Shown here: positions 46,207 through 58,285 of the stretch, piece after piece
Layout: each line of letters opens with the position of its first letter
Numbering within the stretch: position 1 is the stretch's first letter
NCBI RefSeq assembly: GCF_002999335.1
Contig: NW_020312060.1
Coordinates: 1 to 64,000, forward strand
Length of the DNA: 64,000 nt
Direction: 5' to 3'
From: Cyclospora cayetanensis
Lineage: Eukaryota; Apicomplexa; Conoidasida; Eucoccidiorida; Eimeriidae
Notes under the pieces: model-generated
Databases searched by the model: none
What the model saw: only the letters and a program-made list of their open reading frames with translations
What the model was told of the DNA's origin: nothing
Translations under genes and position numbers: made by a program

Positions 46207-48746
46207 GCAGCCAAACAATTGGGGTTTACGGTGTAATTACGGGATTTGAAATGGCGAGAGCAACATAGACGCGTCTTCAAAACAAGGACCGCAAAACAGG
46301 CAGATTAAAATTTCAAGCTCTGGAGAAGGGGAGTTTTTCGCAGATGTGTTGTGCTTCACAGCCTCTGGTCGCAGGTATTGTGCAGTATTCCGGAGAAATT
46401 TGGCGGCTTCCCTCCCCTCTTACCCCTTTCAATCTAGAAAAACATGCAGAACACGGATAAGAGGGTCGCTACACTGTCGTCTGAAGAGGCTTGACGTATG
46501 TTTAGCTCATCATCTACCCCCTGGGTCGACAAGGGGCAAGTTTCGGGCCGAGGCTTCCTGTGGTGCTTGTTGTGCATATCAAAGATGATAAAGCTAAAAA
46601 CAAATTTATTTAAACCTCATTAACGGTGGAAAAACACAAAGTTACGCCGTCCTGATCAGCCGTTTCCACGGCTCCTCTCCTGCGCAAAGTCGTAGATGAT
46701 TCTCATTCAGTAATAGCGCTTCTGGGTTGAACTGAGCCCCTTCCTTCTTGCTCTTCTGTCGCATTTCTGACCAATATGCACAAATAATCATATTTAATCA
46801 GATTAAGCCTTCCAAAGTCCGTGTTACCACTAAGAGCAAAGAGAGAGACTGGTAGAGAAAAATGACAAAGTACCGGCCAATGGTCAGTCCACTGGATCGT
46901 CATACACAGCCGGCACCAACGCAGCCACAACCATTTGTCTCAGCGAAGAAGTTGTTTACTTTAGGATGCGCTTCTTAGGACAGTAAGATGTGTGTGCTCA
47001 GAGAAACGAAGAATCCACGCAACAAGGCATGACGGGTAGAGTCACGGGATGGGTGAGACTGGACACCCCATCGCCTGCGGTGAAATGGAACAAATACCGC
47101 GTTTGCTTGCATCCTTTGGTGCAAAGGCAACAAGAAGCTCTATGTAGATCGGCTCAGAGCAACGAATTTTGAACATAGGCGGCTGCATGCACCTGTGCGT
47201 ACAATTTGGGATTTGCAGCGCTGATAGGTATTCCTCTAGTTAGCGCCCCAAAGGACTGCAGGCCGACCTTCTGACACACGGAAGAGGCCAGTGCAAACTT
47301 TAGGTCCAGCAATTCGACTGGCTCCGCATGCTTTAGGACTGCGCTTTTTCAATCTGCTGCTTCACTACTGAACGAAGAATTGCCTCTCTTCTGCGGCCTT
47401 TTGCTGCGTCTCGCTGCGTCGCTAACACCCCTTCACTTATTGACGATGCTGTCGCTTAGGGCTGAGTACGCTGTGCATTGCTGCGTCGTAGCTCTTAGTG
47501 TTCTGTTCCCTTGAAGCGTTGCTAGGGAAGCTAGCAGTGGAGAGAGTCTACAGCAGCAAGCGGGAAATCATCGAACTGGCCGGCAAGAGCCACTTAGGCA
47601 TGCAGATCTGTGCGTGAAAAGACGAACGATGGATGACTCCGGTGCGCCGTAGGCAGCACGAGTGCACCGAATACTCGAAAGGCATCTCAGTGTAGAAGAG
47701 CTAACCTACGCGCGCACAACGAGATCGACCTTAGAAGGAGCAGCTTGCGATAGGCAGGAAAAGAAGGCTCTTAAGGAAAGTTGTAAATCAACAGCGGCCT
47801 CTCCGACGGGCTTCCGTGAGCTCTTACTATCGTCCTGCGAAAGCGCTAGAGTTACAAACTCAACTGGCAATCGGAATGATACGCAAACTGCCTGGCCTGC
47901 CCACAGAATTCCCCTGGTCCAAATCATTGTGGGCTTCAACTGCTTGCTGCTAAACAGCCAACACAACCCCCAGATTGAACACGCTTGGCACCCTGAGGCA
48001 TGGGGAGCGCTTCATGTACTGCTTAGTGCGTGCGGTTCCCTGCCAATGCCACACATGTACTTTTTATGACTTGGGGATGAGACGTATAGACACACTAACG
48101 ATGCGACGCACACACAAGGGAGGAAGGCCAGAGAGGCAGTGTGTTGGCCAGCGCTAGCGCTTTAAAGAGGCAGTGTTAATCGAGCGCTCAAACTGCGTAC
48201 AACTGCTGTAGCGGAGTCGTCCTTGCGACTGCTTCTGTCTTGCTGATGCTGTTGCTTGAATGTGTCTGCATGCGTGTGAATAGGTGTATGTATATGCGTA
48301 AGTACGCAGGAATGTGCGTGATGAATGTAAATGTGTATACGTATATGCATGTGCATGTATGCGGGTCTAGGCCTCTGTGCATGCATGTACGCCTCTGTGT
48401 ACGTATGTGTCCATACGTGCAGCGTATCCCTGCTAAAGTCACTTAGTCTGAATTCAGCATGAAGCGAATCTTGGCACTAAAGTAGTGGGTTTAAAACGGA
48501 GGCCAGGGGTCCGCTGGCTGCCCCACTTGCCCAAAGAGAGGCTATGCAAGTGAGCAGCCGCAGCATGTTGGTGCTTCTACCTGCTGCTGCTGCTGTTGCT
48601 GTTGCTGCTGCTGCTGCTGCTGCACAGATATCCACGTGTGCAGCAGGAGCCCAGCCGCCATCTAGCGAAAAATCAGGAACCTCGGCAGCAGCCTCCCCGC
48701 TGCCAACTGGGAGAAGAGAGCGAGCTTGCATCCGTTGTATCCGTTG
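46207..48746. other. Long intergenic region, no gene supported
   Basis: The promoter side of the MAEA gene lies just above 46206. ORFs at 46930-46703 (-), 46990-47172 (+) and 47662-48069 (+) lack motifs and introns in phase. A CA/TG and TATG-rich microsatellite lies at 48270-48420. (CTG)n at 48582-48625 lies in the presumed 3' flank of the PP4R3 gene and encodes Ala or Leu runs only by chance. Confidence 0.45.
48270..48420. repeat. TG/CATG-rich microsatellite
   Basis: TGTGTA, GTATGT and TGCATG words, irregular, in the intergenic region downstream of the PP4R3 gene. Confidence 0.75.
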
Positions 48747-49832
48747 CTAGACTACGCGTCTGCGTTTAGTCTCGGCTGCTCCTGAGGCTGCTGCCGCTTC
48801 CACAGCACCAACAGCTGCAGCGACAGAGGCCTCCCCATCGCTGTCCTCTTCATCTAGAAGGTCCTTCAGCAGATCTGCCTGGTGGTTGCTCTCCGTCTTT
48901 GCTGCTGCAGCTTGCGCCTCTTCCGACGTGGCCGCTTGCTTGCATGCCCCTGCAGCTGTTGCAGCAGCAGCTGTTGCAGCAGCAGCTGTTGCAGCAGCAG
49001 CTGCTGCTAGGGTTTTCGCTCCTACGCCGGACTGCTGCAGCACGCGGTGCAACAGGTGGACCCCTATGCCACAGCACGCAAAACGAGGAAACGCACACAG
49101 AAGTGCATGCAATCGACAGGCACCCCCCACACACCGTCTGTCTCCCGCTACACCGACACCAATTCAATTGCCAAGGCTTGCCTTCAACGAGCGCGTCGCG
49201 GTCCCCCCCTTCCCCCTTTGTATCTTGCGGAGCATCTTCCTTTCCGCCACTTCCACCAAGATGCGCAAAGAGCTGTTGTGGCTTTGCGTCCGCAGTGTCG
49301 TCGCTTCTCCGGCCGTCCGTTGCTGCTGCAGCTGCTGCTGCAGTGCTGCCTCTAACACTGCGATCCAAAGTTAGACCACTCCCACTGCTGCTGCTGCTGC
49401 TGCTGCTGCCGTCTGTGGCAGCTGCGCCTTCATCGCCACTGGAAGCAAGCCTTGCTCTGCGAATCGGCACATACGGGAGCAGCAGCAGCGTAACCGCGCA
49501 TTGTTGTGCTTGTGCATCAAGCCCAAGCAGCACTCAATAGGCACCAAAAAAGAAACAGCACAACTGGGATCGCACCCTATTTTCACTGCAATTCTCCGCT
49601 TTTGCTTCGCAAGACCTCCTGAAGACAAGGAACTGACAGAACCTCCTCCAGCGGCTGCTGACAACGGAGCTGGCGCTACAGAAGATTTCTCTGGAAAGAC
49701 GCTGAGGAGAGTGCCTCCGGCAAGGTCCCTTTGCGGTTTGGATTTGCTGCTGCTGCTGCTGCTACTACTGCTGCTGCTGCTGCTGCTGCTAGGAGGTGCG
49801 GTCGGCTTGGGGAGCTGGCGCTTGTCCTCATC

Positions 49833-49873
<41 letters not shown>

Positions 49874-52800
49874 CCTCTTCATCATCCCGCAAGGGGCGGC
49901 GTCTTCGCCTTCTCGTTATCTTCACTCGACCTGCAGCCGTAGCTGCTGCGGAGCTGCTGCTGCTGCCAGACCCTGCCCAGAGATCTGTGCCGGAGGCACT
50001 CCCTTGCTGCTGCTGCTGTTGCTGCTCATCTTCATCGTCATAGCCATCAACCAGAGACAAGCGAGGCCTAAGCACAGCCACAGCGTCTCCACGCCTCCAC
50101 AGATAAAGCCATGCTCGAATTTGCAGAAACAGCAGCACGCACATCTATATCTCTGTACATACACACACATCCTGCAGCTGCACGGACCGCTTTGCCGTGT
50201 GCCAAAGGGAGAGCCGGCTGCATAAACACACACAGGAGCCTCACCGCTGAGAGGCAGTTTTCTCCGCTTCAGTTGGAGAATCGTCATCCTTCACATTGAA
50301 GAACCAAGAATCATCGTCATCTATATTTTGCCGCTGAAAGACAGCAGATTCGCGAAAACCATAGCTCCACAGCCGCTGCTGGGCAAGCATCCCTCTCCTA
50401 CCTCCTCTCACCTTCCTTCCTCTCTCTCGCCAAACCCCCCTTCCTTGCATCCACACCTTCAGCCTCTTTCTGTTCGCCCCTGTCTGTCTGACTATCTGCC
50501 AGAGGCCTTTCTCAACGCTAAGGTACCTCCCACACCCTTCTTAAGCCTAAGAATAATCAGCCTACCAGCGGATCTGTCCTAATAAGTCTTCCCAAGCTGC
50601 TCAGTTGGTGAGGCTGCTGCTGGCAGTCGCCTTGAGGCAGGTCGCTTGCACTCCCCATGCTCTCGTGCCTTTGACTGATCCGCGAACGGCAATACAGCAA
50701 GCGCAAATCCTGCGAGGCAAGCCACCACATGCAAGACCCCTCGAAAAAGTGTAATTCAGCAGCAGCAGCAAAAGCATGAGGAGCAGCATATGCAAAAGCA
50801 GCAAATGCAGGAGGAGAAGCAGCAAAAGCAGGAGGAGAAGCAGCAAAAGCAAAAGCAGCAAATGCAGGAGGAGGAGCAGCAAATGCAGGAAGAGGGGCAA
50901 ATGCAGGAGGAGAAGGAGCAAAAGCAGGAGAAGGAGCAGCAAAAGCAAAAGCAGCAAATGCAGGAGGAGGAGGAGCAAAAGCAAACGCAGCAAATGCAGG
51001 AGGAGGAGGAGCAGCAAAAGCAAAAGCAGGAGGAGCAGCAAAAGCAGGAGGAGGAGCAAAAGCAAGAGCAGCAAATGCAGGAAGAAGAGGAGCAAAAGCA
51101 AGAGCAGCAAAAGCAGGAGGAGGAGCAGCAAAAGCAAAAGGAGAAACGCGCTGTATAGAGGAAGCGTAGACAATGACGCGGAAGAAGACTGTTTTTGCAC
51201 GGGTAGCTAGCCTACCCCACCACACTGGCAGTGCAGCGGCCTTTTTTTTTCAACACTCCCCCCTACCCGCAGGACGACGCATGCATTCTTTCGACTCTTG
51301 CTGGCTGCCTCTTCAATTTGCATGATCCATCGCGAAGTAAGGGGATCATCGAAAAGAAACTCAATCAAGGAAGATCCTTGGGAGTGCAGGTGCACGGGGA
51401 GGCCGCTGACAGAAGGCGACAGTCCAGAAGGAGAGAGACACGAGAGGCAATCCAGAATCGCGCATGTCAGAAGAGAACCTCCTAATCGGCAGGAGGAAGA
51501 CAGAGGGGAGAGATAGTCCTCCTGCGAGAAGGAGAAATGCAGCTTTGACAGCAGGGAAGAATAGGCGCTTTTCTGTGAAAAACGCCATGTGAACGCGGCT
51601 TGATTGGCGGCATCCGAAGGGGAAAGAGGGAGCGGGAGGAGGAAGGAGGGAGGAAGAAAAGAAAGGAGTAGCAGGCAGAATTGAGGGCAGCAAGGGAAGC
51701 ACACGTGCAGAAAGCCATGCTGGCACTACTGGCATGGTGCTCGTTCGAGCTGTTGGACCAAAAAGGGAAGCTCGAGAAGCGGGCAGCAGCATGCATGCGG
51801 AGACACGGCGGCAGAGTTGGGTAGCAGGATATTGCGTAAGCCAGAAGAAAAGCTCCCATACGACAGAAAAAGGCATGCACAAAAAGGCAGGGAAGAAAGG
51901 AGAAAGAACGTCGCTTCGCTTGAGTACTTTGAGCATCCAGACAACAGGGCGCAAAACTTTCGACTTCACGAGGTGCTTGTCCACATATGGATCCTGAGAC
52001 ATCAGCATGCCGCGAGAGGAGCACCAACGAGCTACCCATATAATATATACATGCATGTGCATGTGCATGTGCATGTGCATGCACATCACGGAAAAGCGCG
52101 CATGCGAAACTCGGCACTTGGGTTTTGGGGCTTTGGGCAGAGCAAGCGTATCGTTGAATGCGCGAATTCCGCAAAAGTAGAATTCTCGTTAGAGAAGCGA
52201 AGACTCGTGCGGCATGCCGAGCGAGTTTTTCTCGCGCGAGCGCGACGGCAGGCAGCAAGTAATTCGAAAAAACAAAGTTCAGCAGGGGGGAGAATTCAGA
52301 GGAAGAACAGGCACACCGGAGACGGCAGAAGGGGAGTCAAGCGACAAAAAAGGCGTGGCATTTACCCGCTTCGCAGGGAGAGAGAGGGGGATACACGATT
52401 GCGTATAAACACACACCAAGAGGGGCTAAAGAAAGCCTTCCGCGAAGAGCACGTCGGAGCATACCCGCTGCTGCCGCGTACTAAGGAGCTGCTTACCTTC
52501 ATGGCGATACACGCCTTCAGAAACTTGACTGCGAAGAGAGACAGAAACTTGTCAAACTTAGGCCATAAAGCCGTCAACAGAGTTCTCAACGGCACGCTGT
52601 CACGCAAAATGCGGAGCTTGAAGCGGTGCCTGCAGACGCAAGCACAGCTTGGGGGGGAGGGAGTTAGCCGCAACGGATAAGAAACTTTCAAAGAGGGTGA
52701 GAGATAGATGCCTATGCCTGACACACACAAAGCTAGGGGGAACGGCTGTGCAGGAAGCTCCAAAGGCAAGATCGGCAAAGTCACAGGCTCTACACACACG

Positions 52801-55800
52801 GAAAAAGAAGAAGAAAGCACTTGTCAGATCGGGGGGAAAATACGGGGATTGCAGCGGTGCCCAAGAGGTACATATAAATATATGCATATATATACAAAAA
52901 GAACAAAAACAAAAACAGCAGTAGTAGGAGCAGTAGTTAGTCAGTTCGGAAGGAAAGGGCTGCAGCAACAGATGCCGCCACGGCGCAAATGAACTGCCGT
53001 TCAAATTACCTATGCACAGCGACGCAGTGAGAGAAGATTTCTAGGACCATCTGCTTCGCATGCTGCAGCAGCTGCTGCTCCGCTGCATGCACAGACGCGA
53101 AATGCGGAGACACGCAAGACACAGCTGCAATGCTGCAAGAACCTCCCCGAAAACTGGTGTATCCGAATAGCCAGAAGAGGCAGCAATGACGCACCACAAA
53201 GTCATGCATGCAGTCCAGAAAAAAAAGTACAGGGTGCCACCCTATGCGTGCTGTCACGCGAGCTGCACTTTACCATTCTTGCTATGCATCATGGGATTTT
53301 GTGAGTGAGTGTGTGTGTTTGTGTCTGTGTGTTTGTGTGTGTCTTTGTCTGTGTGTGTGTCTTTGTCTGTGTGTCTGTGTTTGTCTGTGTGTACTACACA
53401 CATATATCAATATGCTGAATATAGATGTGCTATATGTGCATGCATGTGATAAACATATATATACATATATATATATATATATTTGTATATATTTATATTC
53501 TGCATATGCCTTTGTGGAGGTGGACTCTCGGCACGTGTACGTCTATGCACGAATTCACAGGTGACGTACCGACGCGCATATCGCTAGTATATTGCTTGAA
53601 CAGGATTTGTAAGAGGTAGTCGAGAACACCCTTATCGAAAAAGATGGTGTTGACCTCATCTTTCTCTGGCAGTTCCATGTTGAGGGCACACACGACGCGC
53701 AGAAGTATCTCCTTCACCATGACTTGGACGGAAGCACTTTCGGCGGTTCCCAAGACGTGGCAAAGCAGCAGGAGGAGCTGCTGCTGCTGCTGCTGCTCTG
53801 CGGCTTCTAGGAAAAGGATCTGGCGAAAGACGGGAGGCTGGATCTCGGCAAAGAGCTGCAAGACTTCCACAGCCACCGTCAAGGGATGCGGATACGTAAA
53901 GGATTCAAAGTTTAAGGGGTTGGGCCGGTAAAAGACATCCGGAGAGGACAAGAGCCTGTTTACCAGCTGCTCGTGACTCTGAAGTACAAATACACACTAC
54001 AGTACAGACACAGTACATGCATGCACATATGGAGTCCTACATGTACGTATGCAAATACACCTATGTATGCACACATATTCCGACTTGAACACAATCATCC
54101 ACATATTTGTGTAGAGATACATGTACACACATGCGTATTCACACATGCACATACATATAGACATATATTTTCACGCATAATGATACATACAGAAACCGTA
54201 CATATGGGTGAGGGCTGAAGGATGGCAAGGAATGAAGCGCAAGGGGGAGATAGAGGCGAGGGTCATGGATGGGCGATATCGGCAGGCAGCAGCGACATGC
54301 CGCGGGGAAGACACGTTTTCAAGGGAGAAGACGCGTGCAGCAAGTGGGGGAGGGGCATGTTTGAACACCCATGGGGAAGAAGAGAGGAGAGGCCAGTTAG
54401 CAGAAGACGAAGAGAATATCTAGCGGCGCCTGCCGGCAGAAGCCTCTGTTTACAGCGCTTTCTTTTTGAACGGGAGAGTTGTGAGAGGGCACATGAACAT
54501 CTAGGCCAAGAGGATGCGGCAGAAGAGTCAGAAGAGAAGGGCGATCTCGCGGAGAGGGAGGATATCCGCCTCTTGAGAGTAGAAAAGGCAGCAAAACGGC
54601 GAAAGCATCATGAACGCAGAGCCAGCGGTCGGAGGGAGGGAGGTGAACCGCCGGCTGGAATCGCCCATCGCTCGTTGCGCAAGTGTACAGACACCGCGGG
54701 GTCCGGAGGTCTCTGAGCAAAGCGTGAACTTACGCCTTCCGCCTTCGCGTTCATCGGCAGAATCACCTCAGTCCACATAGCCATAGCCTCGGGATCGCCT
54801 CTCAGATACCCCTTTAGCTGCAGTATCAGCCCTGAGTTTTTGATTTGAAGACAGAGCCCGTAGATCGACTGCCCAGACCCCCTGAAGCCTTTCCCTCCAG
54901 CCTCCCCGTAGCAGGGAGCGCAGAGCATCCCTGGGTGCCCAGTGGAGAGTCGCTGCAGGAGGGAAAGGAGTTCTCTGATGAAGAGCAGACAGTAGTAGTC
55001 GGTTCCTACGCGCTCCTTGAGGAGGTGGAGCGCGCTGCTGCTGCTGCTGTTGCTGCATGCGGGGGAGGGGCCTGCAGAGCTGCTGGAGGGACTTAAAGTG
55101 GGTGAAGGCAGCGGCGAAACTTGCGAGAGGAGGCTGATGATGGTGTGACCGTTGGACGCCAAGAGAGACTGCAGCTGCGCAATGGACGCCTCGTCGATGT
55201 AGCGCGTAAGGGCGACATCGCGGAGATACATCAGCCTGTAATGCAGATGCACATGCTGCAGGAAGAGCTCGTGTTGCTGCTGCTGCTGAGGACTTAAAAC
55301 TTCGTGAAACTGCACGCGTTTGAAGAAAGCCGTGTGCGGCAGAGCCATCCCCTGAGACGCCAACTCGCGCTCGTGCTCCAGACAGTGCAACACATCAATC
55401 CAAAACTCGTCCGACAAAAAGACTTCCAGCGCATCCAGCTGCCCTGTCCACGCCACCAACATCTTCCGAATAATGAGCGCCATCTGCTGCAGAGACTCTG
55501 CGGCAGCTTCCTGGCTAATACAAGTCCCCAATGAAGGCGCTGTCACATGGTTAGTGCTACTACTACTAGTGCTGCTGCTACTACTGCTAGTACTGCTGCT
55601 ACTGCTGCTACTACTAGTACTGCTGCTACTACTACTAGTACTGCTGCTACTGCTGCTATTATTGTTCCCGCCAGTGGTAGATGCAGCACTTTGAGGGGTC
55701 CCCTCGCCTTCGCCCTCTGCACGCGTTTGCATTAGGTCCCTCATGAGGCGAAACAACCCACGCAGCCAGGTTCTGTTGCGAATATCCTGCAAAGCCTCCC

Positions 55801-57682
55801 TATTCCGCTGCGGATGCTGGAGATCGTAGTCGATCCGTTGAGCTAGGAGCGAAAGCGAAGCGACACAAGGAACTCCCAACACACGCGTAGGCCTCTCTCC
55901 CTCTTCGTCTCGCAGCCATAAACCCCCCTCGCTCACGCCTCCTCCAAGGCTGCTGCTGCTGCTGTCAGCTCTCCCCGAGGCAGTCACTGCGGATCCCTCA
56001 CTGTCCATCTCCTCGTCGTCTTCCTCATCGCTCATGCTCCCAGCGCATGCATCCGGGGAGAGCAAGTAGATGTACGTCCACAAGGCAAAACAGCCGTGCG
56101 GATGCTGGAAGGAGAGGGCTCTGTAATAGTCCCCTTGGCGACCTTCCTGCCACGTAATGATGCTTTCCTTCTGATGCTGATACAGCGTATTTCCGCAGAT
56201 CACGCTATCCACCACAAGGAGCTCGTTCTCCTCCTCTTGCACCATCAAGCGACTCCCCAAGCCGTCATCGCCCTGCACACGGCTGCTCCCTTCTGCCGCT
56301 GCAGCAGAAGCGACAGAATCTCTTTCTGGAATATCGGGAACAGCTCCATCCACCACGAAGAAATGACCAGTGCCTCTGTCTATCCAATTGCCAGTCTCTG
56401 CATCCACTTCATACAGCTTGACCCTTCGGCAATGCAGCGGAAGGCTATTCACAGGATGCAAGAAATCCTCCCCCTGAAAGGTCTTCTCCTGCTGCTGCTT
56501 CTCCTCCGCTTCCTCCTTCGTAGCTGCAATTTGCGCTCCACGCGCTAAAAACAAAGATCCCTTCTGTGCACCCGCTAAGACCACGTCAGGAGAACCCCCC
56601 TCAAGGGGAGAAGAAACAAGTTTTGACAGCTTCAGCGCATCTTCCTCCTCCTCAGCCTTCTGCTGCTGCTCCTGCTGCTGCTTTCCTGACACAGTCTGCC
56701 CCTCCTGCTGCTCTTGCTGCTGTTGCTCTGGCTCTTGCTGTTGTTGCTGCTTTTGCTCTTGCTGCTGCTCTTGCTCTTGCTCTTGCTGCTGCTGTTGCTC
56801 TTGCTGCTGCTGTTGCTCTTGCTCTTGCTGCTGCTGTTGCTCTTGCTCTTGCTGCTGCTCTCGCTCTTGCTGCTGCTGCATCATGCGCTTGCGATGCAGC
56901 TGCAGCCGCGCCTGCTGCAGCAACGGAAGGAACGCCTCATTGATGTACGTTCGAATATCTTCCGCTGAAGAGAGGAGAGCAACGCGAGTTTGTAGCCGCT
57001 CATCGCATGCAGCCCCCATATTCAGCGATACAGCGTAAGGCCGCTGCCGCATTGCCTGCCTTGGTGCAGCTGCTGCTGCTGCCCCTCCTCCTGCAAGGGA
57101 AGCGTTCGTTATTAGCTGTGCGGATGCAGAAGAAGAGCTTGAGGCTTCCCCCGACTCCTCCATAGGAAACAACGACCTTGTGCCCTCCGGACAGGAAATA
57201 CAGCCGTCCCTTGCTGCCTGTGCATCTGCTGCTGCATCTGCACATGGTGCTGCTTCCTTTTCAGGAGCAGCTGCAGCCGAAGCGACTGCTTTCTTGCCCG
57301 CTGAGGCACAAGCTACAGCCGCGTCAAGGCCTTCTTTGTCGGGGAAGGATTTGACGTAGTCTGCATTGGAGGGGCTAGGAGATGCAGCTGCTACTGCCGA
57401 TACACCCTGAGCAGCCTCTTGTACTACGCAGCTTTCTGCAGCTGCCTTTGCTCCGAGAGCTGCCGCTTCTGCTTCCGCCTCTTCTTTCTGCATTTCTGCT
57501 GCTGCAGCGGGCAGCTCGCCTTGAATGGTCGCGTCCTGAGAGTCTGCTGCTGCCAGAGCCTGCCGCTGCTGCTGCTGCTTTTGCTCATGATGCTGCACAG
57601 CATCATGAGCAGCCGCCTCGCCCTTATCGTTATGAGACACCCCAAGGGGCCCCAAGAACGGGAGAGGGTTTGCTGGTTCCAT
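48747..57682 (-). CDS. Protein phosphatase 4 regulatory subunit 3 (PP4R3/SMEK/Psy2)
   Basis: Targets the PP4 catalytic subunit to substrates in nucleus and cytoplasm. Ten exons: 57682-54734, 53978-53570, 53241-53010, 52629-52497, 51993-51910, 51572-51267, 50333-50245, 50067-49576, 49456-49182, 49063-48747; about 1,761 aa, twice the usual length; phases agree. The in-frame GTG at 57943 is rejected; ATG at 57682. Residues 1-400 are disordered with Gln/Glu runs. The EVH1/RanBP-like domain starts RVKLYEVDAETGNW (about 416) and includes DRGTGHF, LYQHQKESIITWQE and ALSFQHPHGC. The SMEK armadillo region follows (residues about 640-1360: FLSDEFWIDVLHCLEHE, DCMHDFVVRHCC, SLLTCAILDCLSCL). The tail is acidic (DDDDSWFFN, LVDGYDDEDE) and ends KRRRVV. 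A Ser run of about 35 residues interrupts the domain. The exon 5 end is uncertain. Intron 9 is GC-AG. Confidence 0.9.
49064..49181 (-). other. Probable GC-AG intron 9 of the PP4R3 gene
   Basis: Donor GTTGAAG|GCAAGC and acceptor TGTGGCATAG|GGGTCC, phase 1, joining DALVE to GVHLLHRVL. The region is not conserved, so support is frame continuity plus the consensus donor. A GT at 49165 (AATTG|GTGTCG) is in the wrong phase for the available acceptors. Confidence 0.55.
49744..49874. repeat. (CTG)n/(CAG)n tracts coding Ser runs
   Basis: Two nearly pure blocks, at about 49744-49790 and 49838-49871, read as AGC codons (Ser) in the PP4R3 frame on the minus strand. The same DNA would give Ala or Gln in the other frames. 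Confidence 0.85.
50755..51150. repeat. Purine-rich degenerate tandem repeat (GCAAAWGCAGGAGGAG type), probably intronic
   Basis: About 390 bases built from GCAAAAGCA and GGAGGAG words in irregular order. On the minus strand it is a pyrimidine tract between PP4R3 exon 6 (ends 51267) and exon 7 (starts 50333). The flanking exons splice in phase 0 without it and rejoin the conserved sequence preceding the acidic tail, so I place it in the intron. All three minus frames stay open (Ala/Pro/Phe, Leu, Cys/Phe), as does a plus-strand Gln/Glu/Lys frame, so a coding role cannot be excluded. Confidence 0.7.
53303..53500. repeat. (GT)n and (TA)n microsatellite in PP4R3 intron 2
   Basis: TGTGTGTTTGTGTCTG-like DNA at 53303-53395 followed by CATATATATA DNA at 53452-53490. 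It lies in the intron 53569-53242. Confidence 0.9.
53985..54190. repeat. CA/TA-rich microsatellite in PP4R3 intron 1
   Basis: ACACAT, TATGCA and CATATA words dominate. The remainder of the intron (54190-54733) is purine-rich without a recognisable gene. Confidence 0.8.
55556..55666. repeat. ACT/GCT trinucleotide tract coding a Ser run in PP4R3
   Basis: CTACTACTA and CTGCTGCTA words; on the coding (minus) strand AGT, AGC and TAG-free Ser/Thr codons give about 35 Ser with sporadic Thr. This is an unusual mixed-codon Ser run inside an armadillo-repeat protein, in contrast with the pure AGC runs at 49.8 kb. Confidence 0.85.
56655..56885. repeat. CTG/CTC repeat coding Gln/Glu in PP4R3
   Basis: Alternating CTGCTG, TTGCTC and CTCTTG words encode a run of about 75 residues of QQQEQEQQQ type just N-terminal to the EVH1-like domain. 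Probably a long coiled or disordered spacer. Confidence 0.85.
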
Positions 57683-58285
57683 GCCCGCTGCCGCTGCAGC
57701 AGGAATTGCTGAGGTGTATGCTGCGGAGTTGCACCAACGTGGTGCAGCGACCCCCCCACGTGTGAAACGACGGACGCGATTTTTTGGAAGGAAGCGTGTG
57801 TTTCCGCTCGGAGTGAGCGCTGTCAGGACAGCAGCAGCTGCAGCTGCCGCCGCAGCTGCAGCAGCCGCTGCTGCTCTCGTGTGCCGTAGCTGCTGCTGGT
57901 TGGAGGTGTGCAAGAAGGACAGCGGGGTCCCCCCTGCACTCACTGTCTGTCATGGGCACCTGTGTTCGCCTCCCCCCTCGAGGGCTTTCGAAATTGAACG
58001 CTTCGGACAGGGTGCAACTTTGGGGACCTCCGCGTACAGCTCACCGCCTGCTGAGGAAGCGCAGCCGCTTGCGGCGCTCCGGAGGGGAAAGTGAATGCAG
58101 GAAAGAAAGAGCTACGGGCTCCCAAGAAGGTATCTGTGGGCAATCGTGTTGTGTGCTGAGTTTGCGAAGTAGGGGTTATGGTTCTTGCTCGGATTCAGCA
58201 GTCGTGTGTCTCAGCCCCTTCGACGCATGGACAGCCCGGCGATCGGGGCACTCGGTTCATGAGTAAAGTTCAGAAAACAGGAAAA
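57683..58285. promoter_or_regulatory. Presumed 5' UTR and promoter region of PP4R3
   Basis: Upstream of ATG 57682. An upstream frame open to 57943 encodes an Ala run (57825-57885) and RVRRFTRGG, but has no ATG, so it is treated as 5' UTR unless a 5' exon exists. No TATA-like element is evident, as is usual in apicomplexans. Confidence 0.3.

Noticed and set aside
48886..50043. Plus-strand Leu- and Ala-rich ORFs opposite the PP4R3 tail
   Set aside because: They are antisense readings of CAG/CTG repeats. The minus strand carries the SMEK acidic tail motifs.
50790..51158. Plus-strand 122-codon Gln/Glu/Lys ORF as a gene
   Set aside because: It lies antisense to PP4R3 within a tandem repeat. The flanking PP4R3 exons splice in phase across it, and no plus-strand exons adjoin it.
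51482..52680. Long overlapping ORFs on both strands at 51.4-52.7 kb (up to 287 codons on plus)
   Set aside because: Conserved PP4R3 exons (52629-52497, 51993-51910, 51572-51267) on the minus strand explain the region. The long frames are shadows in purine-rich DNA.
54222..54716. Plus-strand charged ORF of 164 codons
   Set aside because: It falls in PP4R3 intron 1, is Glu/Arg-rich from purine DNA, and has no motif.
56096..57765. Plus-strand ORFs opposite PP4R3 exon 1
   Set aside because: Shadow frames. The minus frame is open for about 980 codons with EVH1-like motifs.
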